A DNA stretch of 50,828 nt, from contig CADCVW010000070.1 in NCBI GenBank assembly GCA_902806235.1, positions 1 to 50,828 of the forward strand. Reading direction: 5' to 3'. The DNA is from an uncultured Sphingomonadaceae bacterium. Lineage in GTDB: Bacteria > Pseudomonadota > Alphaproteobacteria > Sphingomonadales > Sphingomonadaceae. The position numbers and the translations under genes are program-made. The notes under the pieces were generated by a model that saw nothing but the letters and a program-made list of their open reading frames with translations, was not told the origin of the DNA and did no database searches. Of this stretch, positions 16,559 to 26,715 are shown piece after piece. Position 1 is the first letter of the stretch. Every line of letters starts with the position of its first letter.

Positions 16559-18490
16559 ATGGCTAAAGTCATCGGCATTGACCTGGGCACCACCAACAGC
16601 TGCGTTTCGGTGCTGGAGGGCGGCAAGCCCAAGGTCGTCGAGAACGCGGAAGGCGCGCGCACCACGCCGTCCATCGTTGCCTTCACCAAGGATGGCGAGC
16701 GCTTGGTCGGCCAGCCGGCGAAGCGCCAGGCGGTCACCAACCCGGACAACACCGTGTTCGCGGTGAAGCGCCTGATCGGCCGCCGCTTCGACGACCCCGT
16801 GACCAAGAAGGACACCGAACTGGTGCCCTACAAGATCACCCGCGGGCCGAACGGAGACGCTTGGGTGCAGGCGGGCGGCAAGGACTACTCGCCGTCGCAG
16901 ATCTCCGCCTTTACCTTGCAGAAGATGAAGGAGACCGCCGAGTCCTACCTCGGCGAGACCGTCACCCAGGCCGTCATCACCGTCCCGGCCTATTTCAACG
17001 ACGCGCAGCGCCAGGCGACCAAGGACGCCGGCCAGATCGCGGGCTTGGAAGTGCTCCGCATCATCAACGAGCCGACGGCGGCCGCGCTCGCCTACGGACT
17101 CGACAAGCAGGACGGCAAGACCATCGCGGTCTATGATCTCGGCGGCGGCACCTTCGACGTGTCGATCCTCGAGATCGGTGACGGCGTGTTCGAGGTGAAG
17201 GCGACCAACGGCGACACCTTCCTCGGCGGCGAAGATTTCGACGCCAAGATCGTCGAGTTCCTGGCGGAAGAATTCCGCAAGGAGAACAACATCGACCTAA
17301 AGAATGACCGACTCGCACTGCAGCGGCTCAAGGAAGCTGCGGAGAAGGCGAAGATCGAGCTGTCGTCCGCCCAGTCGACGGAGATCAACCTCCCCTTCAT
17401 CACCGCGCGCATGGAGGGGGGCTCGACGACCCCGCTCCACCTCGTCCGTAACCTCACGCGGGCGGACCTCGAGCGCATGGTCGGCGAGCTGATCCAGCGC
17501 ACGCTGGAGCCTTGCCGCAAGGCGCTCGCCGACGCGGGCGTGAAGTCGGCAGACGTCGACGAGGTGGTGCTCGTCGGCGGCATGACTCGCATGCCGCGCG
17601 TCCGCCAGGTCGTGCAGGAGTTCTTCGGCAAGGAGCCGCACACGGGCGTCAACCCGGACGAGGTGGTCGCCATGGGCGCCGCCATCCAGGCGGGCGTGCT
17701 GCAAGGCGAGGTCAAGGACGTCCTGCTGCTCGACGTGACGCCTTTGAGCCTGGGCATCGAGACTCTCGGCGGCGTGTTCACGCGCATGATCGACCGCAAC
17801 ACGACGATTCCGACCAAGAAGTCGCAGACTTACTCCACCGCTGACGACAACCAGCAGGCGGTCACCATCCGCGTGTTCCAGGGCGAGCGTGAGATGGCGG
17901 CGGACAACAAGATGCTCGGCCAGTTCGACTTGGTCGGCATCCCGCCCGCGCCGCGCGGTGTGCCGCAGATTGAGGTCACCTTCGACATCGACGCGAACGG
18001 CATCGTCAACGTGTCTGCGAAAGACAAGGGCACCGGCAAGGAGCAGCAGATCCGCATCCAGGCCTCCGGCGGCCTGTCGGACGCCGACATCGAGAAGATG
18101 GTGCGCGACGCCGAGCAGTTCGCCGAGGAGGATAAGAAGCGTCGGGCCGGCGCCGAGGCGCGCAACAATGCTGAGTCGCTGATCCATTCGACCGAGCGGC
18201 AGATTCAGGAGCACGGCGACAAGATCGACGCGGGCCTGAAGAGCGAGATCGAGAGCGCGATTGCTGACACGCGGAGCGCGATCGAGGGCGGCGACGTCGT
18301 CACTATCGAGCAGAAGACGCAGGCGCTTCAGCAGGTCGCGATGCGCATGGGCCAGGCGATCTACGAGCGCGAGCAGGCCGGCGCCGCGGGCGCGGCCGGG
18401 CCGGCCGGCGGCTCGACGGCAGGCGGCAAGGACGGCGGAGCCGACGATGTCGTCGACGCCGAGTTCTCCGAAGTCGACGACAACAAATAA
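16559..18490 (+). CDS. dnaK: Chaperone DnaK (Hsp70)
   Basis: DnaK is the ATP-dependent Hsp70 chaperone. The protein is 643 residues, normal for alphaproteobacteria. The nucleotide-binding domain (about 1-385) opens with [20 protein letters not shown] and contains [20 protein letters not shown] and [20 protein letters not shown]. The interdomain linker [16 protein letters not shown], the substrate-binding sheet and a helical lid follow. The tail is Gly/Ala-rich and ends in an acidic [14 protein letters not shown], typical of DnaK. A probable heat-shock promoter and a hairpin lie upstream. dnaJ follows 253 nt later. Confidence 0.99.
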   Translation: MAKVIGIDLGTTNSCVSVLEGGKPKVVENAEGARTTPSIVAFTKDGERLVGQPAKRQAVTNPDNTVFAVKRLIGRRFDDPVTKKDTELVPYKITRGPNGDAWVQAGGKDYSPSQISAFTLQKMKETAESYLGETVTQAVITVPAYFNDAQRQATKDAGQIAGLEVLRIINEPTAAALAYGLDKQDGKTIAVYDLGGGTFDVSILEIGDGVFEVKATNGDTFLGGEDFDAKIVEFLAEEFRKENNIDLKNDRLALQRLKEAAEKAKIELSSAQSTEINLPFITARMEGGSTTPLHLVRNLTRADLERMVGELIQRTLEPCRKALADAGVKSADVDEVVLVGGMTRMPRVRQVVQEFFGKEPHTGVNPDEVVAMGAAIQAGVLQGEVKDVLLLDVTPLSLGIETLGGVFTRMIDRNTTIPTKKSQTYSTADDNQQAVTIRVFQGEREMAADNKMLGQFDLVGIPPAPRGVPQIEVTFDIDANGIVNVSAKDKGTGKEQQIRIQASGGLSDADIEKMVRDAEQFAEEDKKRRAGAEARNNAESLIHSTERQIQEHGDKIDAGLKSEIESAIADTRSAIEGGDVVTIEQKTQALQQVAMRMGQAIYEREQAGAAGAAGPAGGSTAGGKDGGADDVVDAEFSEVDDNK

Positions 18491-18517
18491 GCCGCGATGA
18501 GCACGCGCCTTCCTCGT

Positions 18518-18541
18518 CCCCTCCCGCGCGAGCGGGAGGGG
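18518..18541. terminator. Strong hairpin after dnaK
   Basis: CCCCTCCCGC and GCGGGAGGGG form a perfect 10-bp stem with a GCGA loop 27 nt after the dnaK stop. There is no T-run, so it may act as a transcript-stabilising or attenuating hairpin that lowers dnaJ expression relative to dnaK. Similar hairpins are common intergenic repeats in sphingomonads. Confidence 0.55.
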
Positions 18542-18587
18542 GCTAGGTCGGGCTCGCCCGGCACTTCGCACATGACCCACTCACCCC

Positions 18588-18669
18588 CGTTCGGGCTGAG
18601 CCTTTCGAAACCTTCGCCTTCCGCGCCCGCAGCGGAAAACGGGCGTTTCGACGGCCTCGCCGCGAACGA
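18588..18669. repeat. Diverged family A repeat pair between dnaK and dnaJ
   Basis: CGTTCGGGCTGAGCCTTTCG (about 18588-18607) resembles the right-hand arm of the family A repeat, and a degenerate inverted copy (GTTTCGACGGCCTCGCCGCG) follows at about 18644-18663. It is the most diverged pair in the window. Confidence 0.55.
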
Positions 18670-18743
18670 TGTTGCCGCGCGCTGGGCGTCGGGCTCCGGC
18701 CTAGCCGCTCCGGCAACCTGGCACCGCGTATCAGGGCGCTAAC

Positions 18744-19868
18744 ATGGCCGACGACTTCTACGAACTGCTTCAGGTTGAGCGCACCGCCGACGACAAGACG
18801 ATCAAGTCCGCCTACCGGCGCATTGCGATGGAATGCCACCCGGACCGCAACCCGGGCTGCACCGCGTCCGAAGCGCGGTTCAAGTCGGTAAGCCAGGCCT
18901 ACGACGTGCTTCGCGATCCGCAAAAGCGCGCGGCCTACGACCGTTTCGGCCACGCCGCATTCAACGGAGCTTCTGGCGGGCACAGCGGGTTCGGGGCTAC
19001 GGACTTCGGCCAGTTCTCCGACATCTTCGAATCAGTGTTCGGCGAGTTCATGGACCCGCGCGGGCAAGGTCGCGCAAACGTGCTGCGCGGTGCGGACCTG
19101 CGCTACGACCTCGAGATCGCGCTGGAAGACGCTTACGACGGCAAGGAAGTCGAACTGAAGGTGGACGTGTCCGCCGCCTGCGAGCCCTGCGCGGGCACGG
19201 GAGCCAAAGCGGGCACCTCCGCGCGGAGTTGCGCGACGTGCCACGGTCGTGGCAAGGTGCGCGCGCAGCAGGGCTTCTTTGTCGTGGAGCGCGTCTGCCC
19301 GTCGTGCCGCGGCGCGGGGCAGACGATCGCCGACCCGTGCCCGTCGTGCCGCGGCGAGGGCCGCGTCGAGCGCGAGAAGAAGTTAGAAGTGCGCGTTCCC
19401 CCCGGCGTCGACGAGGGCACGCGCATCCGGTTGGCCGGCGAAGGCGAGGCGGGCGTGCGCGGCGGGCCGCCGGGCGACCTGTATATCTTCGTCCACGTTT
19501 CCCGCCACCGGTTGTTCGAGCGCGACGGCACGACGCTATTCGCGCGCGCGCCGATCTCCTTCACCACCGCCGCGCTCGGGGGCACCATCGAGGTGCCCGG
19601 GCTCGACAAGCAGCGGCATGAGATCCGCATTCCCGCCGGCGTACAGTCGGGCAAGCAGATCCGCCAGCGCGGCGCGGGGATGCCCGTGCTGTCCGGTCGC
19701 GGCCACGGCGACATGGTGATCCAGATCGAGGTGGAGACGCCGACCAAGCTCACGGCGCGCCAGCGCGAGCTGCTGGAGGAGTTCCGGGACACGGAGACGG
19801 GCGACGAGTGCCCGCAGAGTTCCGGCTTCTTCACCAAGCTGAAGACGGTGTGGAGTGAGCTCACTTAG
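18744..19868 (+). CDS. dnaJ: Chaperone DnaJ (Hsp40)
   Basis: DnaJ delivers substrates to DnaK and stimulates its ATPase. The 374-residue protein has a J domain (DFYELLQVERTADDKTIKSA, with HPD in MECHPDRNPG), a Gly/Phe-rich linker and the four CxxCxGxG-type zinc repeats (CEPCAGTG, CATCHGRG, CPSCRGAG, CPSCRGEG). The C-terminal substrate-binding domains follow, with VPPGVDEGTRIRLAGEGEAG. All key residues are intact. It is separated from dnaK by 253 nt containing a hairpin and a repeat pair. Confidence 0.98.
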   Translation: MADDFYELLQVERTADDKTIKSAYRRIAMECHPDRNPGCTASEARFKSVSQAYDVLRDPQKRAAYDRFGHAAFNGASGGHSGFGATDFGQFSDIFESVFGEFMDPRGQGRANVLRGADLRYDLEIALEDAYDGKEVELKVDVSAACEPCAGTGAKAGTSARSCATCHGRGKVRAQQGFFVVERVCPSCRGAGQTIADPCPSCRGEGRVEREKKLEVRVPPGVDEGTRIRLAGEGEAGVRGGPPGDLYIFVHVSRHRLFERDGTTLFARAPISFTTAALGGTIEVPGLDKQRHEIRIPAGVQSGKQIRQRGAGMPVLSGRGHGDMVIQIEVETPTKLTARQRELLEEFRDTETGDECPQSSGFFTKLKTVWSELT

Positions 19869-19922
19869 AGAAGCGGCCGACGAACACGTCTTCCAGCATG
19901 TCCGTTCATTCTCAAACTTTGT

Positions 19923-19993
19923 TATTCCCGCGAAAACGGGGATCCATAGGCCACTACTGTCCAGGGTTATGGACCCCCGCCATCGCGGGGGCG
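19923..19993. repeat. Inverted pair of a second palindromic repeat (family B)
   Basis: The arm ATTCCCGCGAAAACGGGGAT followed by CCATA (from 19924) is mirrored by TATGGACCCCCGCCATCGCG (19969-19988). Each arm carries its own hairpin, CCCGCG/CGGGG and CCCCCGC/GCGGGGG. It is the common TGGATCCCCGC...GCGGGG type seen between genes in many alphaproteobacteria. It lies between the convergent dnaJ and MBL genes. Confidence 0.75.
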
Positions 19994-20041
19994 ACGGAGG
20001 TGGATGGAATCGGGCGATGCTACTGAGACGTAAGCGACGGA

Positions 20042-20950
20042 CTACCTCCCCGCCACCCAGCGGAACCCGTCGCCCTCCTTCACCACCGTCCCCAGCCCCG
20101 GCGCGGGGAAGTGCGGCGCGAACAAGCGCAGCCGCTCGCTCGATGCGCGCCCAAACAGCGCGCGGCGGCTCGCCTCCGCCGTCGGCGCGTCGCCGTCGAA
20201 GTTGATGGTGAACTCGGGCTCGCGCACGGAGATGACATAGTGGTGCGCCGAGTCGCCGATAGCGAGCAGGCGCTGGCCGCGGCTTTCGATCTGGTAGGCC
20301 ATGTGGCCGGGCGTGTGGCCGCGGACGGGAACGCTCGTCACGCCGGGCAGCAGGGTCGCGCCGGGCTGGAAGGCGTTCACGCGGTTGCCGACGACGGCGA
20401 CTAGCGCGGCGTTGCGCGGATTGGACTGCACCGCTTCCCACTCCGCCGCGGCCATATGGACGCGCGCGTTGGGAAAGGCGGTGAGCCCGCCGACGTGGTC
20501 GCCGTGGCCGTGGCTGATCGCGATGTCCGTCACGCTTTCGGGCGCGAGCCCCGCCGCGCGCAGGCTTTCGACAAGCTTGCCGGCGTTCGGATTGGCTTGG
20601 CCGTAGCCGCTGTCGACCAGCAGCACGCGGTCGCCGACGCGCACCATCAGCACGTTGATGTCAAGCCGCACTTGGTCGGCCGGCAGGCCGGCGGCGGCGA
20701 GCACGCGACCGATCGTCGCCGCGTCCGGGTCGCGCCAGATTGTCTTGCCGTCGTTGGGCGCCGTCATCCCGCCGTCGAACAGCGACGCTGCCTCCAGCGC
20801 GCCGATCCGGAAGCGGTGGACGCCGCCGGTCGAGGCGCCCGCCTCCTGCGCGGCGGCGGTGGCGGGCGCGGGGTTGCCGGCCTCGCCGATTGCGCAGCCG
20901 GCGAGCACCAGCGGCAGTAGGACGGCCTTGAACCGGTGCGTTCTCGTCAT
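20042..20950 (-). CDS. MBL-fold metallohydrolase, predicted lipoprotein
   Basis: A 302-residue metallo-beta-lactamase fold protein. A signal sequence with a lipobox (LVLAGC, Cys at about position 19) predicts a lipid-anchored periplasmic protein. The metal site is complete: HGHGDH in ISHGHGDHVGG, a later His in VRGHTPGHMAYQ, and the Asp in AIGDSAHH. Related enzymes hydrolyse lactones (for example acyl-homoserine lactones) or other esters. The first lines after the signal match quorum-quenching-type MBL proteins, but a substrate cannot be assigned. No obvious operon partner is seen. Confidence 0.85.
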   Translation of the reverse strand: MTRTHRFKAVLLPLVLAGCAIGEAGNPAPATAAAQEAGASTGGVHRFRIGALEAASLFDGGMTAPNDGKTIWRDPDAATIGRVLAAAGLPADQVRLDINVLMVRVGDRVLLVDSGYGQANPNAGKLVESLRAAGLAPESVTDIAISHGHGDHVGGLTAFPNARVHMAAAEWEAVQSNPRNAALVAVVGNRVNAFQPGATLLPGVTSVPVRGHTPGHMAYQIESRGQRLLAIGDSAHHYVISVREPEFTINFDGDAPTAEASRRALFGRASSERLRLFAPHFPAPGLGTVVKEGDGFRWVAGR

Positions 20951-20976
20951 CGCTCGATTCCTCTGTTCGCCCCCGC

Positions 20977-21828
20977 TCAGCGAAGCGACGGATCCTTGTA
21001 TCTGCTTTCGAGGAAGCGCCCGTGGGTGTCCAGCGCGTCCAGGTCGCCGCGGGCGAGCCGGTCCGCGATGTCGTCCACCGCTTCCCGCGCGGCGTCGAGC
21101 CCGGCGACGAGCCGGGCCTCGACCTCCGCAGAGCGCCGCGCTTCGGGCGGGATTGCCTCGTAGCGCTGGAGCAGTTCGGGGATGTGGCTGCCCACCAGCC
21201 GCCGCGCATCCGCCGCGAGCGGGTCGAGTGGGTCGAGCGCAGCCAAGCGCTGCTCGAGGAGTGGAAGCCGCGCGCTGATCGCGTCCGCCTCGCGCGCGGC
21301 GGGCGCGGGGAGGGCGGCGCGGCGCTCGTGGAGCATCGCGTCGAGCCGCTCAACAAGGAGCGGCGCTGGGGTGGCGTCTGAAACTTTGTCGGGCAACTGG
21401 CGGACAGGGAGCAGCGCGACGAGCAAGGCGGCGGCCGCGGCGAGCACGCTCGCAACGATCAGGCCGATCAGCCCCAGGGGGAACACTGCGAGCGAGTAGA
21501 TCGCGTAGGCCGCGAACACGGCGAACACGGCCAGCGCCGCGCGCCGCGCGCGGATTGCCGCCGCGCGCATCCGCCGCCGCCGCGCGCGCTTGGCCGCGGC
21601 TTTCGCCTCCGGCGTACGCCGGGCAAAGTCGTCGAGCACGCGCCCGGCGCGGGTGAGCGCGGCGTCGTACCGCTCGGCGGCCCCCGCCCCGATCAACGGC
21701 GCGAGCGCCTCCTTGTCGAACTGCCGGAAGGTTTGGGCGAGCCGGCCGAAATCGAGTTCGCCACCGCGCCTGCGCGCGCCGTCTTCTTGGCCGAAGCCGT
21801 AGGGGTAGCGATCGCGGCGGCGCCCCAC
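20977..21828 (-). CDS. Two-TM membrane protein paired with TelA (XpaC-like)
   Basis: A 283-residue protein (GTG start) with a very basic helical stretch (about 75-95, KAAAKRARRRRMRAAAIRAR), then two membrane segments (ALAVFAVFAAYAIYSLAVF and LGLIGLIVASVLAAAAALLV), and a long helical C-terminal part. It starts 3 nt after the telA stop. In Firmicutes telA homologues are paired with xpaC, which has the same layout of N-terminal membrane helices and a helical tail. By position and layout this is probably the alphaproteobacterial counterpart; sequence similarity is too weak for me to claim homology. Confidence 0.65.
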   Translation of the reverse strand: MGRRRDRYPYGFGQEDGARRRGGELDFGRLAQTFRQFDKEALAPLIGAGAAERYDAALTRAGRVLDDFARRTPEAKAAAKRARRRRMRAAAIRARRAALAVFAVFAAYAIYSLAVFPLGLIGLIVASVLAAAAALLVALLPVRQLPDKVSDATPAPLLVERLDAMLHERRAALPAPAAREADAISARLPLLEQRLAALDPLDPLAADARRLVGSHIPELLQRYEAIPPEARRSAEVEARLVAGLDAAREAVDDIADRLARGDLDALDTHGRFLESRYKDPSLR

Positions 21829-21831
21829 CGT

Positions 21832-23028
21832 TCAGCCCTCGACGGGCGAAAGCGGCGAGGCCGCGGCCGGCGCGGCCAGGCGGTTCCGCTCCACGCCTTC
21901 CGCCCGCGCGATGTAGCCGCGCGACTTCTCGACCTCGTTCGACAGCGTGGTCACTGTGGTCTTCATGTTGCCTAATGCTTCGAGCTTGAAGCGGTCGATC
22001 GCGTCCATGGTGTCGTAGATGTTCTGAAACGCGCGCTGGAGCGTTTCGAGCGGGATGGTGGCAGACGCCGCCTGCTCATGAATCGCCGCGCTCTGGTTCC
22101 GCAGCAGGTTGCCGGTGCTGTCGATGATGTTGGCGGTGGTCGCGTTGAGCGCAGTGATCTGCTCCAGCACCAACTTCTGATTGGTCAGCGCCTGGGCGAC
22201 CGTCACCGCCGTGCGCAGCGCCGACACCGTCGTCGTCGAGGCGCGGTCGACGCCCTTGATCAGCTCCACATTGTTCTTCTTGACGAGGTCGAGCGCGAGA
22301 TAGCCCTGCACGGTCACCGCCATCTGCGTCAGCAGGTCCGTCGCGCGCTGGCGGGTGTAGAAGAGCGCGGTCTCGCGGATCGCCTTCGCCTTCGCCGGGT
22401 CGGTCGCGTCGAGCTCGTTCGCCTTGTCCTCCAGCCGCTTGTCCATCGTCTTGGCGATGTGGATCATTTGCTCGAGTCGCCCCATGGTCTTCCACAGGTT
22501 GGCGCGCTCTGTGTCGATCGCGGCATTGTCCATCAGCAGCTCGTCCTTGCCGGAAGTCAGGCGGGCGAGGATGGTGGCGATGTGGCTCTGCGCCGACTTG
22601 TAGCTGTCGAAATAGTGCCGGAGCTTGTTGCCATAGGGGATCAGACCGAACAGCTTCTTGGGCGCGAGCAGGCTCCCCTGCCGGCCGGGGTCGAGGTCCT
22701 CCACCGTGCGGCGCAGCTCGGTGAGGTCCGTGCCAATCCCCGTTTCGCTGTCGATCGCCTTAACCGGCCGGTCGAGGAAGCGGTTGGACGCGCCCGCGGC
22801 TTCCGCGATCTCCTTGCGGCCCATGGCCGTGAGCTGGTCGACCTTGGCCCCGAACTCCGGGCTGTTGGCGTCCAGCGCGGCGAGTTCCTCAACGAAGCCG
22901 TCGACGCGCGCGTCGAGCGCGGTGCGCTGCTCGTCCTTGAGCGGCACGAGCCCCGCTGCCTTCTCCGCGGCCAAGGGCTCCGCGAGCGCGACGGGCGGTT
23001 CGAGCTTGAGCGCGGTGTCGGTGGCCAT
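21832..23028 (-). CDS. Toxic anion resistance protein (TelA/KlaA family)
   Basis: A 398-residue, almost wholly helical cytosolic protein of the TelA family, named for tellurite resistance. The GRQGSLLAPKKLFGLIPYGN segment, DSYKSAQSHIATILARL and the later KKNNVELIKGVDRASTTTVS are characteristic. The ATG at 23028 is chosen because GGAG lies 6 nt upstream; an earlier in-frame start adds 31 residues of non-family sequence. The exact mechanism is unknown; links to membrane stress and Ter-type systems have been proposed. The XpaC-like gene follows directly. No terC/terD genes are visible nearby. Confidence 0.88.
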   Translation of the reverse strand: MATDTALKLEPPVALAEPLAAEKAAGLVPLKDEQRTALDARVDGFVEELAALDANSPEFGAKVDQLTAMGRKEIAEAAGASNRFLDRPVKAIDSETGIGTDLTELRRTVEDLDPGRQGSLLAPKKLFGLIPYGNKLRHYFDSYKSAQSHIATILARLTSGKDELLMDNAAIDTERANLWKTMGRLEQMIHIAKTMDKRLEDKANELDATDPAKAKAIRETALFYTRQRATDLLTQMAVTVQGYLALDLVKKNNVELIKGVDRASTTTVSALRTAVTVAQALTNQKLVLEQITALNATTANIIDSTGNLLRNQSAAIHEQAASATIPLETLQRAFQNIYDTMDAIDRFKLEALGNMKTTVTTLSNEVEKSRGYIARAEGVERNRLAAPAAASPLSPVEG

Positions 23029-23117
23029 GGTCGCTCCGTGCTTGGCTATTGGAGCGCCCTTTTCGCTTGTCGCCCGCGCGCGCGCAAGGGAGAAGCGTGT
23101 TAGCTCGCTAATACAGC

Positions 23118-24032
23118 TCAACCGTCATGGGCGAGCTTCAGTCCCGGCCGCGGCCAGCGCGCGCGGACGAGCGCCCCCGTGCCCGAGGCGGTGATCCAGG
23201 CGTCGCGCATGTCCGCCCCGCCGAAGGCGATGTTGGTCACGATCGGGTCGGGGTAGGGGTGGTGCTCGGTCGTCCCGTCGGGCGCCACCGCGGTGATGCC
23301 GCCGTTGATGATGGTGGCGACGCAGACGCGGCCGTCCTCTTCGACCGCCAAGCTGTCGAACAGCTGGTAGTCGGGCATGGTCGCCACGACCCGGGCCGGG
23401 TGCATCGGCGGCGGCGGCCCGAGCACGCCCGGCTCGGCGAGGTCGAACGCCCACAGGCGGCCGAGGGCGGTGTCCGCCATGTACACCACGTCGCGCCCCG
23501 GCGAGAGGCCGACGCCGTTGGGCGACACGAAATGGCCCGCGAGAAGCCTGATCTCGCTCCCGTCGGCGCGGGCGTAGTAGAGCGCGCCCCACTTTAACCC
23601 CTCGCGGTCGGCGTAGCCATGGTCGGTGAAGTAGAAGCCGCCGCGGCAGTCGAATACGAGGTCGTTGGGGGCTTGCAGCCGCTCGCCGTCGCAGGCGTCG
23701 TACAGCGTGCGCAGCTCGCCGGAAGCGAGGTCGAGCCGCTGGATCGCACCGCCGCGGTGCTCGGCCGGAGGATGGCCGGGGATCAGCAGCCCGCCTTGCT
23801 CGCTGAAGGTGAAGCGCCCGCCGTTGTTGGCGATGAAGAGCGCTCTGTCCGGGCCGATCGCGAGGCCATTCGGCCCGCCGCCGACCTCCTTCACAATCTC
23901 TACACGGCCGTCCGGCTCGACGCGGGTCACGGTGCCGCGCGCGATCTCCGCGACGAGCACGGAGCCGTCCGCGAGGACGACGGGGCCTTCGGGAAAGCGA
24001 AGGCCGGTGGCGACGACTTCGACGTTCTCCAC
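23118..24032 (-). CDS. SMP-30/gluconolactonase/LRE family protein
   Basis: A 304-residue beta-propeller of the SMP-30/gluconolactonase family. The metal-binding glutamate is in ATGLRFPEGPVVLADGS, with later blades showing GPNGLAIGPDRALFIANNGG, APNDLVFDCRGGFYFTDHG and SPNGVGLSPGRDVVYMADT. Family members hydrolyse sugar lactones using a divalent metal. The GTG at 24032 is chosen because GGAG is 6 nt upstream and it directly follows the enoyl-CoA hydratase stop; the longer frame overlaps that gene. Substrate is not predictable. Confidence 0.85.
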   Translation of the reverse strand: MENVEVVATGLRFPEGPVVLADGSVLVAEIARGTVTRVEPDGRVEIVKEVGGGPNGLAIGPDRALFIANNGGRFTFSEQGGLLIPGHPPAEHRGGAIQRLDLASGELRTLYDACDGERLQAPNDLVFDCRGGFYFTDHGYADREGLKWGALYYARADGSEIRLLAGHFVSPNGVGLSPGRDVVYMADTALGRLWAFDLAEPGVLGPPPPMHPARVVATMPDYQLFDSLAVEEDGRVCVATIINGGITAVAPDGTTEHHPYPDPIVTNIAFGGADMRDAWITASGTGALVRARWPRPGLKLAHDG

Positions 24033-24042
24033 GGCCGACTCC

Positions 24043-24813
<771 letters not shown>

Positions 24814-24863
24814 GCGTGCATCCTCCCTGGTCCGCCCCGTCTTGCGCTCGGGCGGGCCCGTGA

Positions 24864-26579
24864 TCAAGCGAGCGGCGCGTCCGCCCAGCGCGCGAGCGCG
24901 GCGGCGTAGCGTGCGGCGGCGACGCGATTGCGCGCGGCCTCCTCCGGCCAGCCGCCGAGCGACGCTTCGGCCAGCTTCGCGCCGCCGAGCCGGAAGGCGA
25001 CGTAACAGGGGAGGAGAAAGGCGAGCAGCTCACGGTCGACCGCGCGGGGAGCGGCCTCGTCCAGCGCCGCGAGGAAGGCGGGGGCGTCGGCAACCTCCCA
25101 TTCGACCAGGGCGCCAGCGGCGTCCCAGGCGAGGTCCTGCGCCCCGATCAGGTCGTGGGCGCCGTCGTGGTCGAGCGCGTCGGTCTTGAGCAGCGCGCCG
25201 TCCACGACGCGCACCCATTCGTGGCGGTCGAGCTTGCCGTCGACGGGCATCGGCCGCGCGCGTGCGGCGAGCGCGTCGAGACGCTCGGACCAGCGATCCA
25301 GTACGCGCGCCCCATCCGGACCGAGCGCTTCCGCCAAGTTGTGCATGGCCATCGCGTGCAACGCCACGAGCGACGCGCCACCGCGCGGAGCATCGCCGAA
25401 AAGGTGCGCGCGAGCGCCCAGGTAGCGGGCGACCGCCGTCCGATCCGCTGGCCCGGGGACGTCGCCCTCCGCCCAGCGTTCGACCAGGAAGCCGTGGACG
25501 GCACCGAGCGGTTCGGGTGCAAGTCCCGCCACGTGCAGCATACGGGCGCGGGCGAGCTTGGCTTCGCCCACCGCGCCGAGCCCGGCGAACTTGATCAGGA
25601 CGCGGCCGCCGTCGGCGGCGCGCGCGCCGAACTTGATGCGCTCGCGGCCCGGATCGACCGCGGGCCAGGTGGTTTCGTCGAGGTAGCGCAGCGCGCGCCA
25701 CGCGCCGCCGGACAGATCGACCAGCGGTTCGTCGGCGAGCGGGACCAAAGTAGCGACCCAGGCGCGGAGCGTCGCGGGCGGGATGAGTTCGTGCCAATCC
25801 GCGGACGCGCGCCGCACCCCCGCCCAGATGTGCCGCACATTCTTGTCCGCCTGCCCGCCCGGCCCGCCGGAATGTCCGGTCACGAAGGCCACGCGCGCGA
25901 GCGGGACGTCGCGCGCCGCCAACCAAGCGCCGACGGCGGCGAAGCTGCTGCCCGACAGGCCGGGACCCTCGTCGACGACGACGAAGTGGACGTGCGGGGC
26001 ATCGTCGAGCAGCGCCGCCTCCGCCGCCGGCGCGAGCTCGATCCGGCGCGCGAACGGGTGGCCGACGGGGCGAACGGTGAGCGGCGGGGCCGCGCCGAGC
26101 CGCGCGGCGACTATGGCGGCGAGCCCCGTGCCGATGCTGCGCAGCCCGACCACGCGCGGCTCGCCCGCGGGCGCGAGCTTGTCAGCGGCGAGCGCGTAAG
26201 CTTCGGGGTAGAGCGCGTAATAGGCGTAGCCCTCGGGTAGGCGCAGCTCGACGTCGCCGGGCGGGACGGAGGGCAGGTTCGGCAATGGTGCAAGGTGGGC
26301 GAAGCCGCTCTGCCAAGAAGCGAGAACGGCGCGGGCGACCGCGACAAGCGCCGGCATCAGCGCGGCCTCGGCCAGCGACGCACCATCCGCGCCGGCCGCC
26401 GCGCGGTCGCGATCGGCGAGGCCTTGAACGAGCTGGCCGAGGCGGGTGAAGGCGGCGATCAGCGCGCCGTGGCGGGGGAGGCCGGGCGGGAACGCGGGCA
26501 AGCGGGCGAACGCGGCGGCGAGCGCTCCGCGCTCGGCACCGGCGTCGACGACGTCGCTGCGGTCGCCATAGACGATCAT
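24864..26579 (-). CDS. Uncharacterised protein with PRTase-like and kinase-like regions
   Basis: A 571-residue protein I cannot assign to a known function. Residues about 140-235 resemble a type I phosphoribosyltransferase: VVGLRSIGTGLAAIVAARLG, then VVVDEGPGLSGSS (199-212), which looks like a PRPP-binding loop. The C-terminal part resembles small-molecule (aminoglycoside/choline-type) kinases: VDGKLDRHEWVRV at about 446-458, LLKTDALDH at 463-471 and LIGAQDLAWDAAG at 477-489, where a metal-binding DxD-like loop would be expected. No signal or membrane segment. It sits between the sugar cluster and the enoyl-CoA hydratase gene and is separated from the former by a palindrome pair. It may act in nucleotide or sugar metabolism, but that is conjecture. 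Confidence 0.7.
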   Translation of the reverse strand: MIVYGDRSDVVDAGAERGALAAAFARLPAFPPGLPRHGALIAAFTRLGQLVQGLADRDRAAAGADGASLAEAALMPALVAVARAVLASWQSGFAHLAPLPNLPSVPPGDVELRLPEGYAYYALYPEAYALAADKLAPAGEPRVVGLRSIGTGLAAIVAARLGAAPPLTVRPVGHPFARRIELAPAAEAALLDDAPHVHFVVVDEGPGLSGSSFAAVGAWLAARDVPLARVAFVTGHSGGPGGQADKNVRHIWAGVRRASADWHELIPPATLRAWVATLVPLADEPLVDLSGGAWRALRYLDETTWPAVDPGRERIKFGARAADGGRVLIKFAGLGAVGEAKLARARMLHVAGLAPEPLGAVHGFLVERWAEGDVPGPADRTAVARYLGARAHLFGDAPRGGASLVALHAMAMHNLAEALGPDGARVLDRWSERLDALAARARPMPVDGKLDRHEWVRVVDGALLKTDALDHDGAHDLIGAQDLAWDAAGALVEWEVADAPAFLAALDEAAPRAVDRELLAFLLPCYVAFRLGGAKLAEASLGGWPEEAARNRVAAARYAAALARWADAPLA

Positions 26580-26609
26580 GGGGCGGGAAGCTCGCTCAAC
26601 TCGGAAACT

Positions 26610-26699
26610 CCGTTTGCGCTGAGCTTGTCGAAGCGCCTTACTGGACGGCCCGCCGCTGAAGAGGAAACGGAGGGCTTCGGCGAGCTCAGTCCGAACGGA
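26610..26699. repeat. Inverted pair of family A palindromic repeat
   Basis: CGTTTGCGCTGAGCTTGTCG (about 26611-26630) faces CTTCGGCGAGCTCAGTCCGA (about 26675-26694). It separates the last glycosyltransferase gene from the 571-residue gene and could act as a boundary for the sugar operon. Confidence 0.85.
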
Positions 26700-26715
26700 A
26701 GTGGGCGAATCGGAG

